From: Reclinomonas americana ATCC 50394 | Taxonomy: Eukaryota > Jakobida > Jakobea > Jakobida | Direction: 5' to 3' | Length of the DNA: 64,000 nucleotides | Assembly: GCA_048213135.1 (NCBI GenBank) | Contig: PS015129.1 | Span: forward strand, 155,929 to 219,928 | Part shown: one piece after another, positions 1 to 13,359 of the stretch | Position numbering within the stretch: the first letter of the stretch is position 1 | How the letters are laid out: each line of letters opens with the position of its first letter | Notes under the pieces: generated by a model | What the model was told of the DNA's origin: nothing | Seen by the model: the letters and a program-made list of their open reading frames with translations, nothing else | Database searches by the model: none | Translations under genes and position numbers: made by a program

Positions 1-3000
1 TGGTGTCTCCGGGTTTGTATTCCGTCTCCTGTTGCCAAAGCTTTTTTCTCGTGCGGTCTTCTCACACTTGAGTGCTGAGCAGGCCATGTGCTCGTGGCGT
101 ATCCCCGTACAATCGCACTGTCGAGCACCACTGATGCCGGCCACACGCTGACACTTGTCGGCTGTGGTCTCTCGAGCGAGCACCTGACGGCCGTGCTCAC
201 CACGGCACCAAGTTGCGAAGAAGCGGAGGACACCGACAGCGAGGCGAACTCGACCCTCGTGCTCAATGTTGGTGATGTGGGTCTGGATGGACGTTCCCGG
301 CTCTTCCACTTGCCGGCTGCTGGCACTCTTCGTTCCGGCAGATATTCGCTGTGCACTCGCTGGCATGAACGACTGCCGTTGGAGTTGGTGTCCACCGTTT
401 CACTCTGTTGCGTGAGAGCGCCAAGAAACGACCATATTTTTTGTGTGTTTCATCCCATCTCACGCCATTCGCGCAGATCGTCTGGCTACGTTGTGCACGA
501 CCGCAATGCCCCGGCACGCGGTTGGCCAAGTAACTATTCGCGGCGAAGGCCTGGTTGCGCCCTCTGCTGCGTTCCTCTCGACGAGTTATCGATGCGATAC
601 GCGTATGCGCGGTGACATCTCCGTGCAACTGGCAACATCGACAGAGCTGGTGCTGTCGCTAGACACGCAACATGTGCGTGAGGGAACTCATGCGGTGTGT
701 GCGGAGTGGGACGGCGACAAGGATCACGTGGAGCTGGTGACGTTTATTGCCATTGGTACGTTTTGACTCTGTGTGCGATGAGTTCACGACAGGTCGACCC
801 ACTTTCTCTCCCTTGCGCAGGAATGCCTTCAGTGTGCGAAGTCTCTCTTGCGCAGCCCGCGGATGGACCGATGGCACTGGATGAGCGCAGTGCCGACATT
901 TTTGTCGCGCAAACCGGCCTCCATCGCATCGCAGTCATTCGCGGCAACGGATCGATCTCCGTGCTCGCGGGTGGAGGTCGTCGTGGCCATGCAGATGGAA
1001 ACCCCAGAGACGCTCTCTTTGATAGTCCCCGTGGTTTGGCGTTCGACAGCGCCTCTCGCAGCCTGCTTGTTGCCGATAGCGGCAACCACGCCGTTCGTCG
1101 CGTGTCTGCGCGTGGCGACACGAGTACCGTTGCTGGACACCGCGATCGTCCCGGCGACACCGACGGTCCAGTGGAGGTGGCGAGCTTCCGCACGCCCAGC
1201 GAAGTTGCCGTGATAGACTCGACAATTCTCGTGGTTGATACGGTACGCTGGGGTCTCTGTGCAGTCGGCACAGTCTGTGTGTGGGTCGCTCACTGCCTTG
1301 ACTTGGCGCTGTTTGCTCATGCAGGATAATCGCCGATTGCGACTGATTGAAGGCGACCATGTGCGCTCGTGGCTGTCTCAACACTCACCGGAGCACGTAG
1401 CGGTGACCTGTGAGAAGCGGGTCATCTTTTTTGACAGACAGAGTCACGAACTCAAGCACACAGCCTTGTCATCATCACACGGTTCGCTCGCGTGTGTGTG
1501 TGCAACTGACTGCCGATTCCCTTGTTCTTGACTTCATCTCTCCACCAGATGCCTCGACGCCCAGCACCATGCGCGTCGTGCAAGTTTCCGCGGCCAACAA
1601 ACACTCGTCGTTGCCATTGTCGGTGCATCAACTGACAGAGGGACCAGCGGAATCAGTGCTTGTGCTTGACTTGGTGCGTGTCTCCACTTGAAGCTTAACG
1701 TATCTTCCGTGTTTCTTATTGCTGTCGCCAGGTTGCCGCCACGCTGCGCCAGATATCACCCGATGGTGAGCCGTACTCGGGTGGTGACTGGGTAATGTTT
1801 TTTGACACTCACGCTCGCTCCTTGTAAAATCAGGTTCCTCCACGCCACTGATTTCTCTGCTGCCGGACACTGTGGGAATGGTGTACGATCGTTTCCGTGG
1901 CATTCTGCTCTCGGCGACAGTTGCGACGACCTGCAAAAAGCACCCGTGGTTTTCTGCTTCTCGACGTACACTGACATACTGCTCTTTTCTCGCGTGTTTG
2001 TAGGGATCGGCCGTGCTTCGTACAATCGGTGATCCCGGCAACGGTGCGTTGTCTTTTTGCGCCTGCAGCAAATCATTCTTTTTCGCTCAACAACACACAC
2101 GCACACACAGCACCGAGAGGAGTCTTTGTGTCGCCGCACATTCTTGTCGCGGGCAACGAAGCCACTTTCACTGTCCGAGGCTGCAATTTGCTGCCTTTTG
2201 CATCCGTGGTACTGTCTTCTGTGCCATGCTCGGAGCGGCAACAGCAGCAGGGCAGTGATGGCCGCCACACGTTGCTTGCAAGCGACGTTCTCTCAACGTC
2301 ACTAGCGACTCTGAGTTCATCGGCATTGGTGGCCTCATTTGATGTACTCACGAGCGAGGCTGCTGGCCGACGATGGTTGTGTGGCAACGGCGATAATGCG
2401 TTGAGTGGCGCAACTCATCTTGGTCAAGTGTCAGTCGGTGCGTGCGTGTCGGTGCTGCTGTAGATGCACCATTTTTTCTGACAATCGAGTGCGTGTTGCA
2501 GTGCGAGTGGCTCAGGCAGACAAGGAAGCGATTGCACCAAAGACCGGCGATTCGATGCTCACGTTCACCGCCGATGATGCGTACTCGGTCGAGCAAGTGA
2601 TGCTTGCGACGCTGGTGGCGCGAAGCGGTGCCTCCTGCTCTGCTCGCGACAGCAACGCCGAAGTGTCACTGCTGCCGACGCCACTGTCGCCCACTTCATT
2701 TGTCGTGCCCGTCGGTGCTATTGCCGTTTCTTCGTCGTCGGTGTCGGTCACAAGCGACTCTGGTCTGTGGACGCTCTGTGCGCGTTGGCCGGGTGACGCG
2801 GCAGAGCAACGCATTGCGTCCTTCAGTTTTGGTGCGTGGTGTGCCTGTGTTGCGCGTGTCGGCATCTCCTCGCACGACAACTCACTTACCACCTCTTTCT
2901 GTCTGTTCCTCGCATCAGCGCGCTCACTTGGCTTCACGGCCACGTTGAGTTCGGATCTCATGGCGCTGGAAATCGAGTTTGCCGCAGATATTGTGTCCGT

Positions 3001-6000
3001 CTCGAGCGGTGCTGCGACGGACCGACTGTTGTCGTGCTCCACCTTGTTTGACGCCTCCAGCCTGTTGCTTCTGGGATCGGAACCGCAGTGTGCCTGGCGC
3101 TCGAACTCGGTTCTGCGAGTGGAGATGTCGGGCGACGAGCGTCCGTTGCTGCGAGTCGGCTCCGTTATTCGTCTGCGAGAGCATGCTGTGGTGGCACGTG
3201 CAGACAGAACTGTGCGCGCCTTTGACGAAACCGCAGTCGTCTCTGCCTCCGGCACCGGTGGAACGTTGGCCGTGATTGCCGGGGCATCGCCTACAATCGC
3301 GTCGTGCATCTCGCGCATCGTTCTCAGTGGCAGCATGTCGGCCGGTGGTGGCGTATTTGGCCTGGCGTACTCGTGGAGCGTCGGTGACGGTGGTGCAGTT
3401 CCACTGACGGCTTCGAGCGACTCTTCTGTTGTCGAGTTTGAGCTTCCGCTGGACGCATCGCATTTCAAGTTCCTGCTCACTGTGCGGAATATTCTCGGCG
3501 CAGAGGCGACTACATCGGTTGAGGTGCGCTTCGAGGCTCTTCCGATTTAGCTCTTTATCTCTCTCTCTCTCTCGCACACAATCTCACTGCCGGTACGTGT
3601 GCAGATCGTCCGCGTGACGGAGGCCGTGCCTGCAGTTCATATTGTTGGCTCGCCGAACTTGCTGGTATTCCCACGCGCCGGCCTTGTCACCGTGGTGGCG
3701 GGATCATTGACCACGGCTGCCGATGAACATTGCTCACAAGGTGTGGCTGTCGATGCACTTCGACACATATTATAATCCTCCTTCACTCACCTCGTGTGGA
3801 ATGTGTGCTTGTATTTGACACAGCCGTCGAGTATGAATGGTCAGTACGCGATGACAGCACAACCAATGCATCGTCGTGGCAAGCGAGTTCCGGCCTATTG
3901 GAGTCCAACACTCTGGTGTTGCCGGCGTCGTCGTTTCTCCCAAATGTTGTCTATCGCGTACAAGTTCGTGCCCGCAGTGTTGTCGATCCAGCGGTGAGTT
4001 CCTTGCCCTTGCTCTTCTTCTCGCGATTGAGCGTGTCTCCCATGTATTCCTCACTCGCACTTCATCTCGTTCAGTTGGTGTCGCTAGCAGAGGCACGGTT
4101 GCAAGTGATTCTGCCAATGCGGCCGCGATCGCCAGGTGCTACTGGCTTCCGCGTATCAGTTTGTTGCGTTCTCGTTACAAAGCCTCGACTCGCCCTCACA
4201 GCGCGGCAACTCACCTTATTGTGCGTGTTGTCTTGTTCTTCCTTGTACAGTTCCACTGGAGGGCGTCGCGCTGGAGACCGAATTCCACGTATCAGTGTCG
4301 GATGACTCACAGTCCTCGTCGGTACGCACACACACTCGCCTCCTTTCTCTTTCATTCCCTCTTCCCTCATTTGTGACGCTGGCATTCGCAGAGCATACAA
4401 CATCGAGTACAGCTGTTTGTGGCCTCGGCCAGTGGCTCTTCGGACAGTACGTTCGACGCCAACAGTGCACAGTACCCGTTGACAGAACTCGCACACTATT
4501 CGCACGTTGCTGTGCGCTTGCCGCCAGGTTCAGTGATATGCATATTCTTCATTCTTTCCTGCTTTTTTTTGCTCACTTGTGGTACATAGGTCGACGACCG
4601 GATGACGCGTTGGAGCTGCGTGTTCTCATTCAGGACATCCATGGTCAGCAGCACGTGGTGCAGCGCTTTGTGCACGTTCACGAGCGTGTTCCACACACTA
4701 GCACTGCTGCGGCAGTCTCGATCGCCAGTGAGTACACTGTACACGGTTAGTGCATGTTGTGCACTGTGGCTCAACTGCACGCTCTTCTATTTCGCGGCAG
4801 ATACATCGCGCTCCAAGTCCAATCGAGCGTGCGACATTCGACAAAGTCTCCTGCTGGAGCAGGTGGAGAAAGTGGAACGCGAGGGCAACCAGGCCGCACT
4901 CTTGGCCACCATCACAAGCACTGCTCGCATGCTCAATCTGTGGCCGTCTCAAAACAGGTGAGTAATGCCCTCAACAGTGTGTGCGTAGCTCTCCACCACC
5001 ATGCTAACCCATTCATTGGCAAACGATAGTCGTGCGCCCATTCGTGATCAAGCCTGGCCGCACGCGCAAGTGCGCTCGTGCAAGTGGCCAGCTGATGAAC
5101 TGAGCCGGGTACGTACCGCCGCATGTGATGCGCACACTCCTTTCTCTCTCCGTTTCTCACTCCCTTCTTACTCATGCTTGCGCACTCTGTTTGCTCTCAT
5201 GCAGCGCCGTCTGATTCGGCGTGACTGGGCCGAACTGCTCGGAACCGTGGCCACGTCGGTCGCTTGCGATAGTGCCTCGGATAACGAGTACGTACGGCAG
5301 CTTGCCGCCTGGCATGCTGTGGTGTCTGGATCGGTGGAGGAGCTCGATGAGCCCACCATGAATGTGGCCTCCGAAACTCTATTGCGCCTGACGCACTGCT
5401 CGACGTGGCCTCGTCGGCTCGACATTCAGAAACTCGCCATGAGTGCCCTGAGCCCGCTGATGGAGGTATGTGTGTATGTGTGTGAATGGTGCTGCCAGCA
5501 TGTGTCATTGGTTTCCTCACCTTCCACCACGCGCAGCGTGTTCATCGCGCTCCCGAGCTGCAACGCACCGTGGTGCTTGGTGAAAGCGCCCACTGGTCAC
5601 CGGCTAAATTGTTGGGTTTCTGGAGCCAGCAGTCCGAGCGTCTGGTCAACTCCACGTCGGCCGTGTCATTGTCACTGCTGAATAACCTCCAGACACACGA
5701 GGTTTGAGCTGCCACACTCATCTTGTTTCTCCCTGTTTGTGTAACAAGTTTACGATGCGCAGAGTGTCATCTTGACTCCGGTGGCACGACTGGCCGTGCA
5801 TCGACACGACACACGCCATCTCCGTACGCAAGACATGCGTCTGTCAGACACACTTCCCACTGGACACGCCGTGCACTTGCCGCGCAGCTTGCCCGATGAT
5901 GTCGGTATGACGGACGGCAGCATTGCTGCCCGCGTCACATCGTGGCAGCGACCTCCGCTGCACATGCTGATTCCCTCCGGTGCCGTACTGCAAGTTTCGT

Positions 6001-9000
6001 ATGCGTCACACGCACAAACAGTCGATTCTCTGGTTAACAACACCACGTGACATCTAAACCACCGTGCCCGGTGCATGCATACAGAGTCATGTACTGGAAG
6101 TGGAACTCGAGAGCCAGTCCGGCCCGCTTCACGTGNNNNNNNNNNNNNNNNNNNNNNAATTCCCGAGGTGAGACATCCTTCTTACATGCGCTCCCTTTCC
6201 CCTGCTGCTACTTGCGCATCCTCTGACATTGTGATACCGCGCAGCTTGTCATGATGATCCTCTTTATGCGCACTCGTCAACATCCGCTCAAATACGGTGC
6301 GTTCAATCTCTCTGCCTTGCTTCACTGGTCACACAAAGTCACTGTCTTGTGTGCTTTTTCCGCACAGACACCCACACGAGCACTTGGCAATGCACCGCGC
6401 AAATGAGCAAGGAGCGCCCACACGGCGAATTCGACGAGTTTGCGGCCGAGCCTTATCGCGGCAGTTGAGTACTGTAGAGGCATCAGTAACTGGCGAGTGT
6501 GCGTGCTGACCTCTGTTCAATGCAGCTCTTGTCGACATTGATCTGCCGGCCATGGAGGACACCACGACAATGGCCATTGGCGACACACCGTACTTTATGG
6601 ACGCCACATCGTACAATCATTTGCACGGTGCCATGTCGCCACAGATTGTGACCAGTCGTGCCGACTGTCGACTGGACCGAGAGGCGCTCATGTCGCCGTG
6701 GTCGGCGCGCATGGAGACACCTGAGACGGATCGCGGTGCGTTCGATGCAAGCTGTGGTAGTGTGCGCGCCGAATTTCCAGGTGTCTGTTGCCTGACACCC
6801 TGTGTGTTGCGTGTTGCAGACTCGCCGTTTGCGCCCCGACGAGCGCGCCCTCCACCGCAGCCACAACAGCGGCAGCAGCTCGCAGTCGATGGCTCGAACA
6901 GTTATCGCACCATCCGCAACAGTGTGCTGGTGGAGGCATCGGCCGATCTCGACCCAGAGCCGGATGCCGGCGATCGCGATGAAAGCATCAGTAGCGGACA
7001 AGATGTGCAAGACGACGATACGGCAGATGCCGGCAGCGAGAACACACTTGCAGTGGTCACTGTGCCGGACGGCATTACACCGCGGTACTCGAACAATCCT
7101 CGCACTGCTGGCCGCCTCGACGACGAGGGGTCGTTGGACTCGGAGGATTCAGCGGACTGTGAGACGGTGACTCCCTTGTCCGACGACGATGAGCTCGAAG
7201 ACGGCGGAGAGGCGCAGGCCACGAAAGCGAAGACTGCTGGCGAACAACGCACGGCAACTGGGTATGTCAACCGTTGTTTTTCCTTGCGACCGCTGATGCG
7301 TGCGCGTTGGCCTCACCAATGGCGTTTCCTGCATCTGCAGCAGCGGGGAACGCGGATCGTCGACATCCATCCGTCTTGCCTCTTCACAGGGCGTCGATGA
7401 ACCGCACCTGCTGCTTCTCGAGGTGCCCCAGGGTGCGCAAGTAAGCGACGACCCGACTCCCCACAACAGTTCTCGTCCCCGCCGCCGAACCGCGCCATCC
7501 GCATCTGACTCCCAGTCCGGAGGTGACGCGCGTCGCGATACACACGATGGCGCCGTTCCCGATGGCACACACGATGGCGCCGTTCCCGATGGCGTAGCGG
7601 TTGTGGTGGGCGGTGTTCATGGTCATCGCCGCAGGTCTCGCAACGATGGTAGCCACCGCAGTGGTAGCAGCATGTATGGCGACAGTGCCGCCGGTCCACC
7701 CGCACATTTGGCTGTCCCCTCGGACCTGCTCACCGCCATTGCGCCGCCCATGGCTGCTCACGATCAGCAGTCGTTTGCCAACGGTTCGACTGCCGCCATG
7801 TACCGCGGAGCACCACCACCGCCGTCTCAGACGCTAACGAGTGGGGCTCTGGCGCCGTCGCGAGGTGCACAGCCGGCGATCGCCGCCGCTCCTTACCAGC
7901 CACTGGCTTCTGTCGATGATGTGTACATGGACATGTCGTCGGTGCTGGAACCGGGCGAGCGGCCACCGTCGGTGTTCACTTACACATCCGGCCAGATGGA
8001 GCACGACGATGTGGAGAACGATGTGCCGCGAGCGTTTGTGGTGGAGACTGCCAACCAGGACCACGACTTTGTGGATTGGACCGTGGACGACACTTATGGT
8101 GCCGGCATCACGCCTCGACAGACCATGGCTCGGCGTCGCAACCGCTCGCGCACCGACACTGGTGATGACGACTTGTCGTCGCGAACCGGTTCCGACACGC
8201 ATCGCGGGCTGACAGCGCACACGTGGATCGACTTCTTCGAAGTAGCGCCGGTCGACGATGAACATGAGCAACTCGCGCAGTGGGAGCGTTACGAGCAAGA
8301 ACAGGTCGATGGTTCGCGTGTCAGTGATGCACACGGCAGCCGCGAGAGCGACGAAAGTCGCAGCGGCGACGGACGCAAGTCATCGTCGTCTGCCGATGGC
8401 CAATCACGTCGTCCGCGACACCTGGCTGCCTCGCAGTTGCCGCTACTGACTATTCCCAGAAGGTGTGTGCTCTTGCCCCTCTGTGTTCTACGTGTGTGTC
8501 TTACTTACGCGCGTGTCACAGTTTGCCATCTGGAGTACCGCCGCCGAACAACGGCGGTCACGTTCGACAGCACTCCCAGCACTCGCAGTCACAACCGAGC
8601 AACTCTGTTTCGCCGTCTCCAAGCACGCCGCACAGCCTGTCGTCGATGGGATCGGAGGATCCAGCCGTCAACGACCACACGCACGTCTCCCTGCCCGACA
8701 CTCCCACGTCGTTTACGATTCTGGCGAATCTGCGTGCCAAGCCCACCGATCGGCCGTTCCTGACGGCGCGTTCCATGGCCCCAAGTGGACTACCGGCCCC
8801 GCTTCCCGCTGCTCTCATGCAGTCTCCCAGTCTCGGCAGCCTCCCCACCAGTCGACGTATGCACGACAACAGTCGTTTGCTGATGTTTGCTCGCCGCCAG
8901 TCGCTGGGTCTCGACGCCGAGACCCCGCGATCCGGCGGCGGTTCGCCAGTGGAGCCGATGCCATCACCTGCTGGAAGCAACCCACGGTCGCTCCGCATTC

Positions 9001-12000
9001 AGACCAAGGATGCTGGCCTACAGCCGCATCCGCGTGCGCTTCTGCGTCGTGGCAGTCTGGCCGAGGAACAAGCACCAGCGCCGCTGATCGACTTGGTTTC
9101 ACCGCCGGCCATCTCGTCGCCCACATTCGACATGATGCGCAGTCCGCCGCCCAGATCACCCATGTCGCCAGCTGTCGGTCGCAACCTGGAGCCTCACTCG
9201 CCCCCTGTGGATTCGCCACCACCGGCGCCGTCCAACTATCTGCGCGGACGACGCTTCTCGGTGCACGACGAAGAAGTGTCTGACGCGTCGATGAGGCCAG
9301 ACGAAACGCAACTCACGCGCGTGCAGAGTACGCGAATGGAATGGGCACAGTCGCTTGTCGGAGTCGATCCTGGTTCGAAGTCGACTGCGTCGCAAGCGCG
9401 CTCTCCGTTCTCCAAGTCACCGCACCAGCGACGCAGGCGACGCAGCAAGTCGTCACTTGGCGTGGGTCAGGTGACCTCGCCTCCGAAATCGCCGCTGTCG
9501 CCGACCGTCTCGGTCACGTGGGATTTGTCGCGGATGAAGCCCGACGGATATCAGGTCGAGAGTCGCGGCCGTCGCAAGCTGTCAGTCACCGAGAGTCAGG
9601 GTGTACAGGTGCGTGACTGACTGACCGCTCTCCCATTACTTTGTAATAACGAGGCAACACTCACCGGCATACTCTCGCACGCGCAGGCTTTCCCCGTGGG
9701 TGTTGACATTGGCTCGCCGCATCGACGTGGTGCACCCATGTCGCCATCCACTCTGTGGCGCCCGGTCGACATTCTCGTGCCCCACCACTCGCTGCAGTTG
9801 ATGCACTCGCCGACCGGCTCGCCCATGCCGGTGCTGTCGGTGTCCAGTACGCCCATCTTGGACGTGGTGGACAGCGCTGACGGCGACGAGTCGTACTCGT
9901 CGTACTCGACAGGCAGTTCCGATGAGTCCGAGCGACAGCTGTCGAACCCGGCCGACACATCGGTGACCATGACCTTGGCCGTGGCTGGTGACACGCACAG
10001 CGTGCGGTGCGTTGTGGCACAGCATGTTTATTTGCAATTCGGCGCCTGCTGTGCATGTACTGACCTTGTGCATTTCTGTCGTACAGCACGTCCACCACGG
10101 TGGCTCGTCGGGGTGCCAAGACCGATGGCGAGCCCGGTGAACTTGCAGGAGTCGACGGCAGTGAACTCGACAACGGCAACGACGGCAGCAGTACGGTGGC
10201 CAGCCGGCGTGCTGCGTGGCAGGGTGGCAAACTGGCCATTGCTTTGCCGGGCAGCCTCACGTCGCTCAATGGTGACGCGATTCTGTCTCCCAAGGCAGTG
10301 CGCCCGCAGCTCACGCCGGCCGAGACGCCAACCTCGCGACCGATGATGGGGCTCAACAGTGCTGGTGGTACTATTGGTGGTGGTGGCGGCGGCGGCGGCG
10401 GCAATGGCACGCCTGCTGGCGAAGGAGTGGGCATTGGCGCCAGCATGCACAGCGACCCGCTTCGCATGTATCCGCCCACGGTGGCCGCCTCTCGACCGCT
10501 GTATCGGCAATCGTCGTTGCAAAGCATCAAGGCCGCCACAAGTCCGGTGTCACCGGCCTCCATTTTGGTGGTGCCAGCGGAAGTTGTGTCGCCGGGCTCG
10601 ACGCGCAAGCTGGTGCGCAACGACAGTGCACCGCCCGGTAGCCCAGCATTCAAACTGGCGACGGTGCCGAACTCGGCTCCACCGCCGGCTGCCGGTGCCA
10701 TTGTTGTCAGCAGTCGCAGCAGTGCTAACGCCGACGCCTTGGCGGTACCAGGCGTCGTGGTGCGCTGCACAAGTGTCGAATCAATGTCCACGTTGGGTAT
10801 CGACCAGAGTCTCGCCACTCCGCGGTCGTACGGTGCGACTCCTGGACTGGCTCTGCAGGATCCCGGTAGCGAGTCGCAGTACAGCAGCCAGTGGTCGATT
10901 GACGACGGCACGCCCACGCCGGTGCGCTTGCAACTTGTCGTCTCCCACCCAACACAAAAAACTGAGTACTCACCACATTTTTTGTGACAGATACCCACGG
11001 TGACACGTGGCGGGGCGCAATCGACGACGCGACGAAGTGCCAACGGCACCGCACCAGTTCGCTTGACTGTCACACCACTTGAATCGGCGGCCTCGTCGGT
11101 CAGCGACAGTGATGGCTCTCGAGTGTCGGCAAGCAATCGCAGCACATCCACTGCGACGACATCGCTGGCGCGACGATCAGCCGACAACCTCGTCACTCCA
11201 GGCGACAATGCGTACCTCACACCATACGGCGCACTTGCTCCGTCGCCGGTTTGTTACAACTTGTTGCTGCTGCTTGGCGTCGGATTCGAAACCCACACAC
11301 TCTCCGCAGGCTCCACTCTCGGATGCCACATCGGCTGACGAGTCGCAGATTCTGTCGCCGACATCGGGCGTGCGTCGCCATCGTCGCCGGCGCCGGTCGT
11401 CGGCGTACACTGTCCGCCGTGACCCTCTGGTGGCAGCCGGTATGGCGGCGTACGAGACTCCATCGGCGGGTCAGCAGGTTGACTCGTCGGCCATTGTTGA
11501 GACAGTCACTTATGTCGAGGAGCGCGATGGCGAATTGGTGCGTACATGCAAGCGTGTGTGTGTGCGCGCATATGTTCGTTCATACGACTCACCGTGTTTG
11601 CATCCGGCCGTGCGCAGCATTTGGTGCAAGATCGCAGTCCTGCGCGCTCTCGCAAGTTCTTCACCGGCTTCTTGGTTATCAGTTTTCTCATGTTTGCACT
11701 GGCTACGGCGTTCGTGCTGGTGCTCTTCTCGACTTTCCAGGCCACTTGGCTCGAATACATTTTGCTCTCCACCGTATTCGGTGCCGCTTGGGTCCTCTTC
11801 GTGTGGCTGCGTATGCGCAGTCGCGGCGATCCCGTGAATCAAGACGTGCAGCGGTGTGTTAATTCCCTCTAACTTGCGTGTGTCGTCAGCTGTCTCACTC
11901 ACCGCGGCCATGTGCGATATGTGCAACACAGATTCCCTCCATTCATGGATCGGGTATGTGTTTTCTGGAGTGCAGACATGATTGCTCGACGAGCCGACGC

Positions 12001-12609
12001 TGACGCTGTTTCTGTTTGCGTTTGCAGATTTTCTATGCGCTCTGTTGGCTCTTCACACTCCTGTACACATGGTTCCTATTGCTATATACATCCACATTCA
12101 CCGAGGGCGAAGCGGTGCGTCTGTCGATCTCTCTCTCTCACACACACACTGCGTGCGCATTTGTACTCACCGACTGGTCCGCAGCGTACGCTAATCCTGA
12201 CGTCGCTCGCAAGTTTGGCCAACGAGGCGTTCTTCTTGGAGCCCGCCATGTTCCTTTTGCAGAGTCTCAACGGTGAGTTGATTTTGTCACCGTCGAGCCC
12301 ATGGTCGCTCGCTACCTCTTACGAGAATGGCGTGTGCACACAGAACACTTGCTCGGCGGTCTTCTGCAAGGTGTTGCCTCGTGAGCCAACACGGCTGCAG
12401 TCCCTCATTTTCTCTCTCTCTCTCTCTGTGTGTGTATCTCCTTCTCTATCCCATTCTCCTCATTAGCCCTGTTTATGCGTGGAATTAATTGCTAGACTTT
12501 TTTGTGCCGTGCTCGATCGTGTTGCCCAGCAAGCCTCGCCAGAAGGTTCCATTGAGGGCGGCTGTGAGCGATCGCAGCGAATCAGTGTCTCACACACTGC
12601 AGCGTGCAC

Positions 12610-12648
<39 letters not shown>

Positions 12649-13359
12649 NNNNNNNNNNNNNNNNNNNNCTGTCCCTTCTCCCGGCCGACGCCTACCTGGT
12701 GGTGTGCCGGGAGAGTTTGGCCTGCCGATTTCGCCTGCTGCTGACCCCGCTGCAGTGTGGCCACCTGTAAGCTCGCTCCTGACGGTGCGTTAGTCAGTTG
12801 ATTCTGTGTGCAAGAGCCCCTGTTTCTTTCTCAGCTCACGGCTCTCCATTGTACGTTGCAGATCACCCCGTGGTGGCGCACCTGGACTCTGCGTGCGCTC
12901 TTCGCGGTCACCTCATTGCTGGTGTTCGGGAGTGTAGCAGTTGGTGTCGGTGCCGCTCTGTGGCACTTTCCCGAACGAACGTACTCCATGTCGGTCGTCG
13001 GAGCAGTGTGCGCGGCTAGCTGGCTTGTCTTTGTGGTGGCGCGCTGTCGTGGAGACGCGACGGATGCATCTTTCGCAACGCCATTCCCCAGCTGGTTGGA
13101 GTTCCTCTGGCTTGCACTGGTCTATGCTGCAGTGGCGGCGGCGATCACCACCTCCATCATTTGCACCTTGCGGTGGAGTCCGAACTATGCGGTGCGTCTT
13201 TCTGTGTGTGCAGATGCATTGCTCCCACTCCATGAGACTGACAATGGGTGGTGCGCCTGCCAGTATCCCTACTTGATCTCGTGTGGAATCAGTGTCGTGT
13301 TCGAGTGGCTGGTGCTGGAGCCGTTTGTTCTCTGGGCAGGTACGAGTCGCCCTGTGCTG
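1..13359 (+). CDS. Polycystin-1-like multi-domain receptor, partial at both ends
   Basis: This is a large cell-surface protein spread over many exons with GT-AG introns. The window opens in an intron that ends near base 82. In order I see two cysteine-containing beta modules (83-760), an NHL-type propeller (about 835-1690), two more beta modules (about 2070-2840), and REJ/PKD-like beta sheets (2920-4750, for example around YSWSVGDGG). An alpha/beta region resembling the REJ-GAIN part of polycystins follows (4800-6135), then a hydrophobic segment near 6245. A roughly 5 kb Ser/Pro/Asp-rich cytosolic stretch comes next, and then at least eight membrane helices (11657-13340). Two helices carry the FLEP/VLEP signature that corresponds to the polycystin motif (F/V)xxPLKV. 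No GPS cysteine/tryptophan motif is visible; a 22-base gap sits where it might lie. Family assignment rests on domain order and the helix motifs. The 3' end runs into the gap at 13360 after a consensus donor, so the stop codon is not seen. Confidence 0.72.
83..760 (+). other. Two ectodomain beta modules ending in C-x-(R/E)-W
   Basis: Each module is about 100 residues. It opens with an IPT/TIG-like strand (HTLTLVGCGL; VTIRGEGL), has a central cysteine, and ends with CTRWHE or CAEWDG followed by a short hydrophobic strand. Two more copies occur downstream (around 2120-2450 and 2490-2840, the last ending CARWPG). The repeat is clear in the sequence. The fold (IPT-like) is inferred. Confidence 0.55.
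835..1690 (+). other. NHL-repeat propeller in the ectodomain
   Basis: Successive units carry the NHL pattern: a hydrophobic strand, then N-(H/R)-x-(I/V/L)-R-x-(I/V/L). Visible units are LHRIAVI, NHAVRRVS and NRRLRLIEG, with linkers of the type GxxGHADG and GxxDTDG between blades. The exon junction near 1243-1324 keeps the repeat in phase. NHL propellers are protein-interaction modules. Inserting one between IPT-like modules in a polycystin ectodomain is not the vertebrate arrangement. Confidence 0.75.
6136..6157. other. Assembly gap (22 N) inside the receptor gene
   Basis: A short run of N lies just before the first membrane segment, where a GPS proteolysis site would sit in a canonical polycystin-1. 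Its true length is unknown. Confidence 0.95.
6530..11540 (+). other. Very long disordered cytosolic region of the receptor
   Basis: Large exons encode Ser, Pro, Asp, Gly and Arg-rich sequence with almost no hydrophobic clusters: acidic patches around 6960-7230, a Gly run near 10380-10410, and SP/TP motifs throughout that could be proline-directed phosphorylation sites. It begins shortly after the first membrane segment and ends directly before the helix cluster at 11657. In polycystin-1 proteins a PLAT domain normally lies here. I recognise at most its first strands (around THTSTWQ, 6370-6395). Confidence 0.7.
7541..7596 (+). repeat. 27-base tandem duplication in coding sequence
   Basis: The coding sequence repeats a 27-base unit twice in frame, encoding THDGAVPDG two times in a row. 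This looks like recent replication slippage in the disordered region. Confidence 0.8.
11657..13340 (+). other. Membrane helix cluster with an internal duplication
   Basis: I count helices at about 11657-11740, 11744-11806, 12031-12099, 12190-12272, 12871-12970, 12979-13050, 13096-13178 and 13263-13340, separated by short introns. The first four and the last four look like two copies of one unit. Each has a helix pair ending in an RxRGD-type loop, a third helix, and a fourth helix ending NEAFFLEP or FEWLVLEP. This is the helix layout of the polycystin-1 membrane domain. Confidence 0.6.
12609..12668. repeat. (CA)20 microsatellite running into a 20-N gap
   Basis: An uninterrupted CA dinucleotide run covers 12609-12648 and is followed directly by N from 12649 to 12668. 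It appears to lie in an intron of the receptor gene. Confidence 0.95.
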
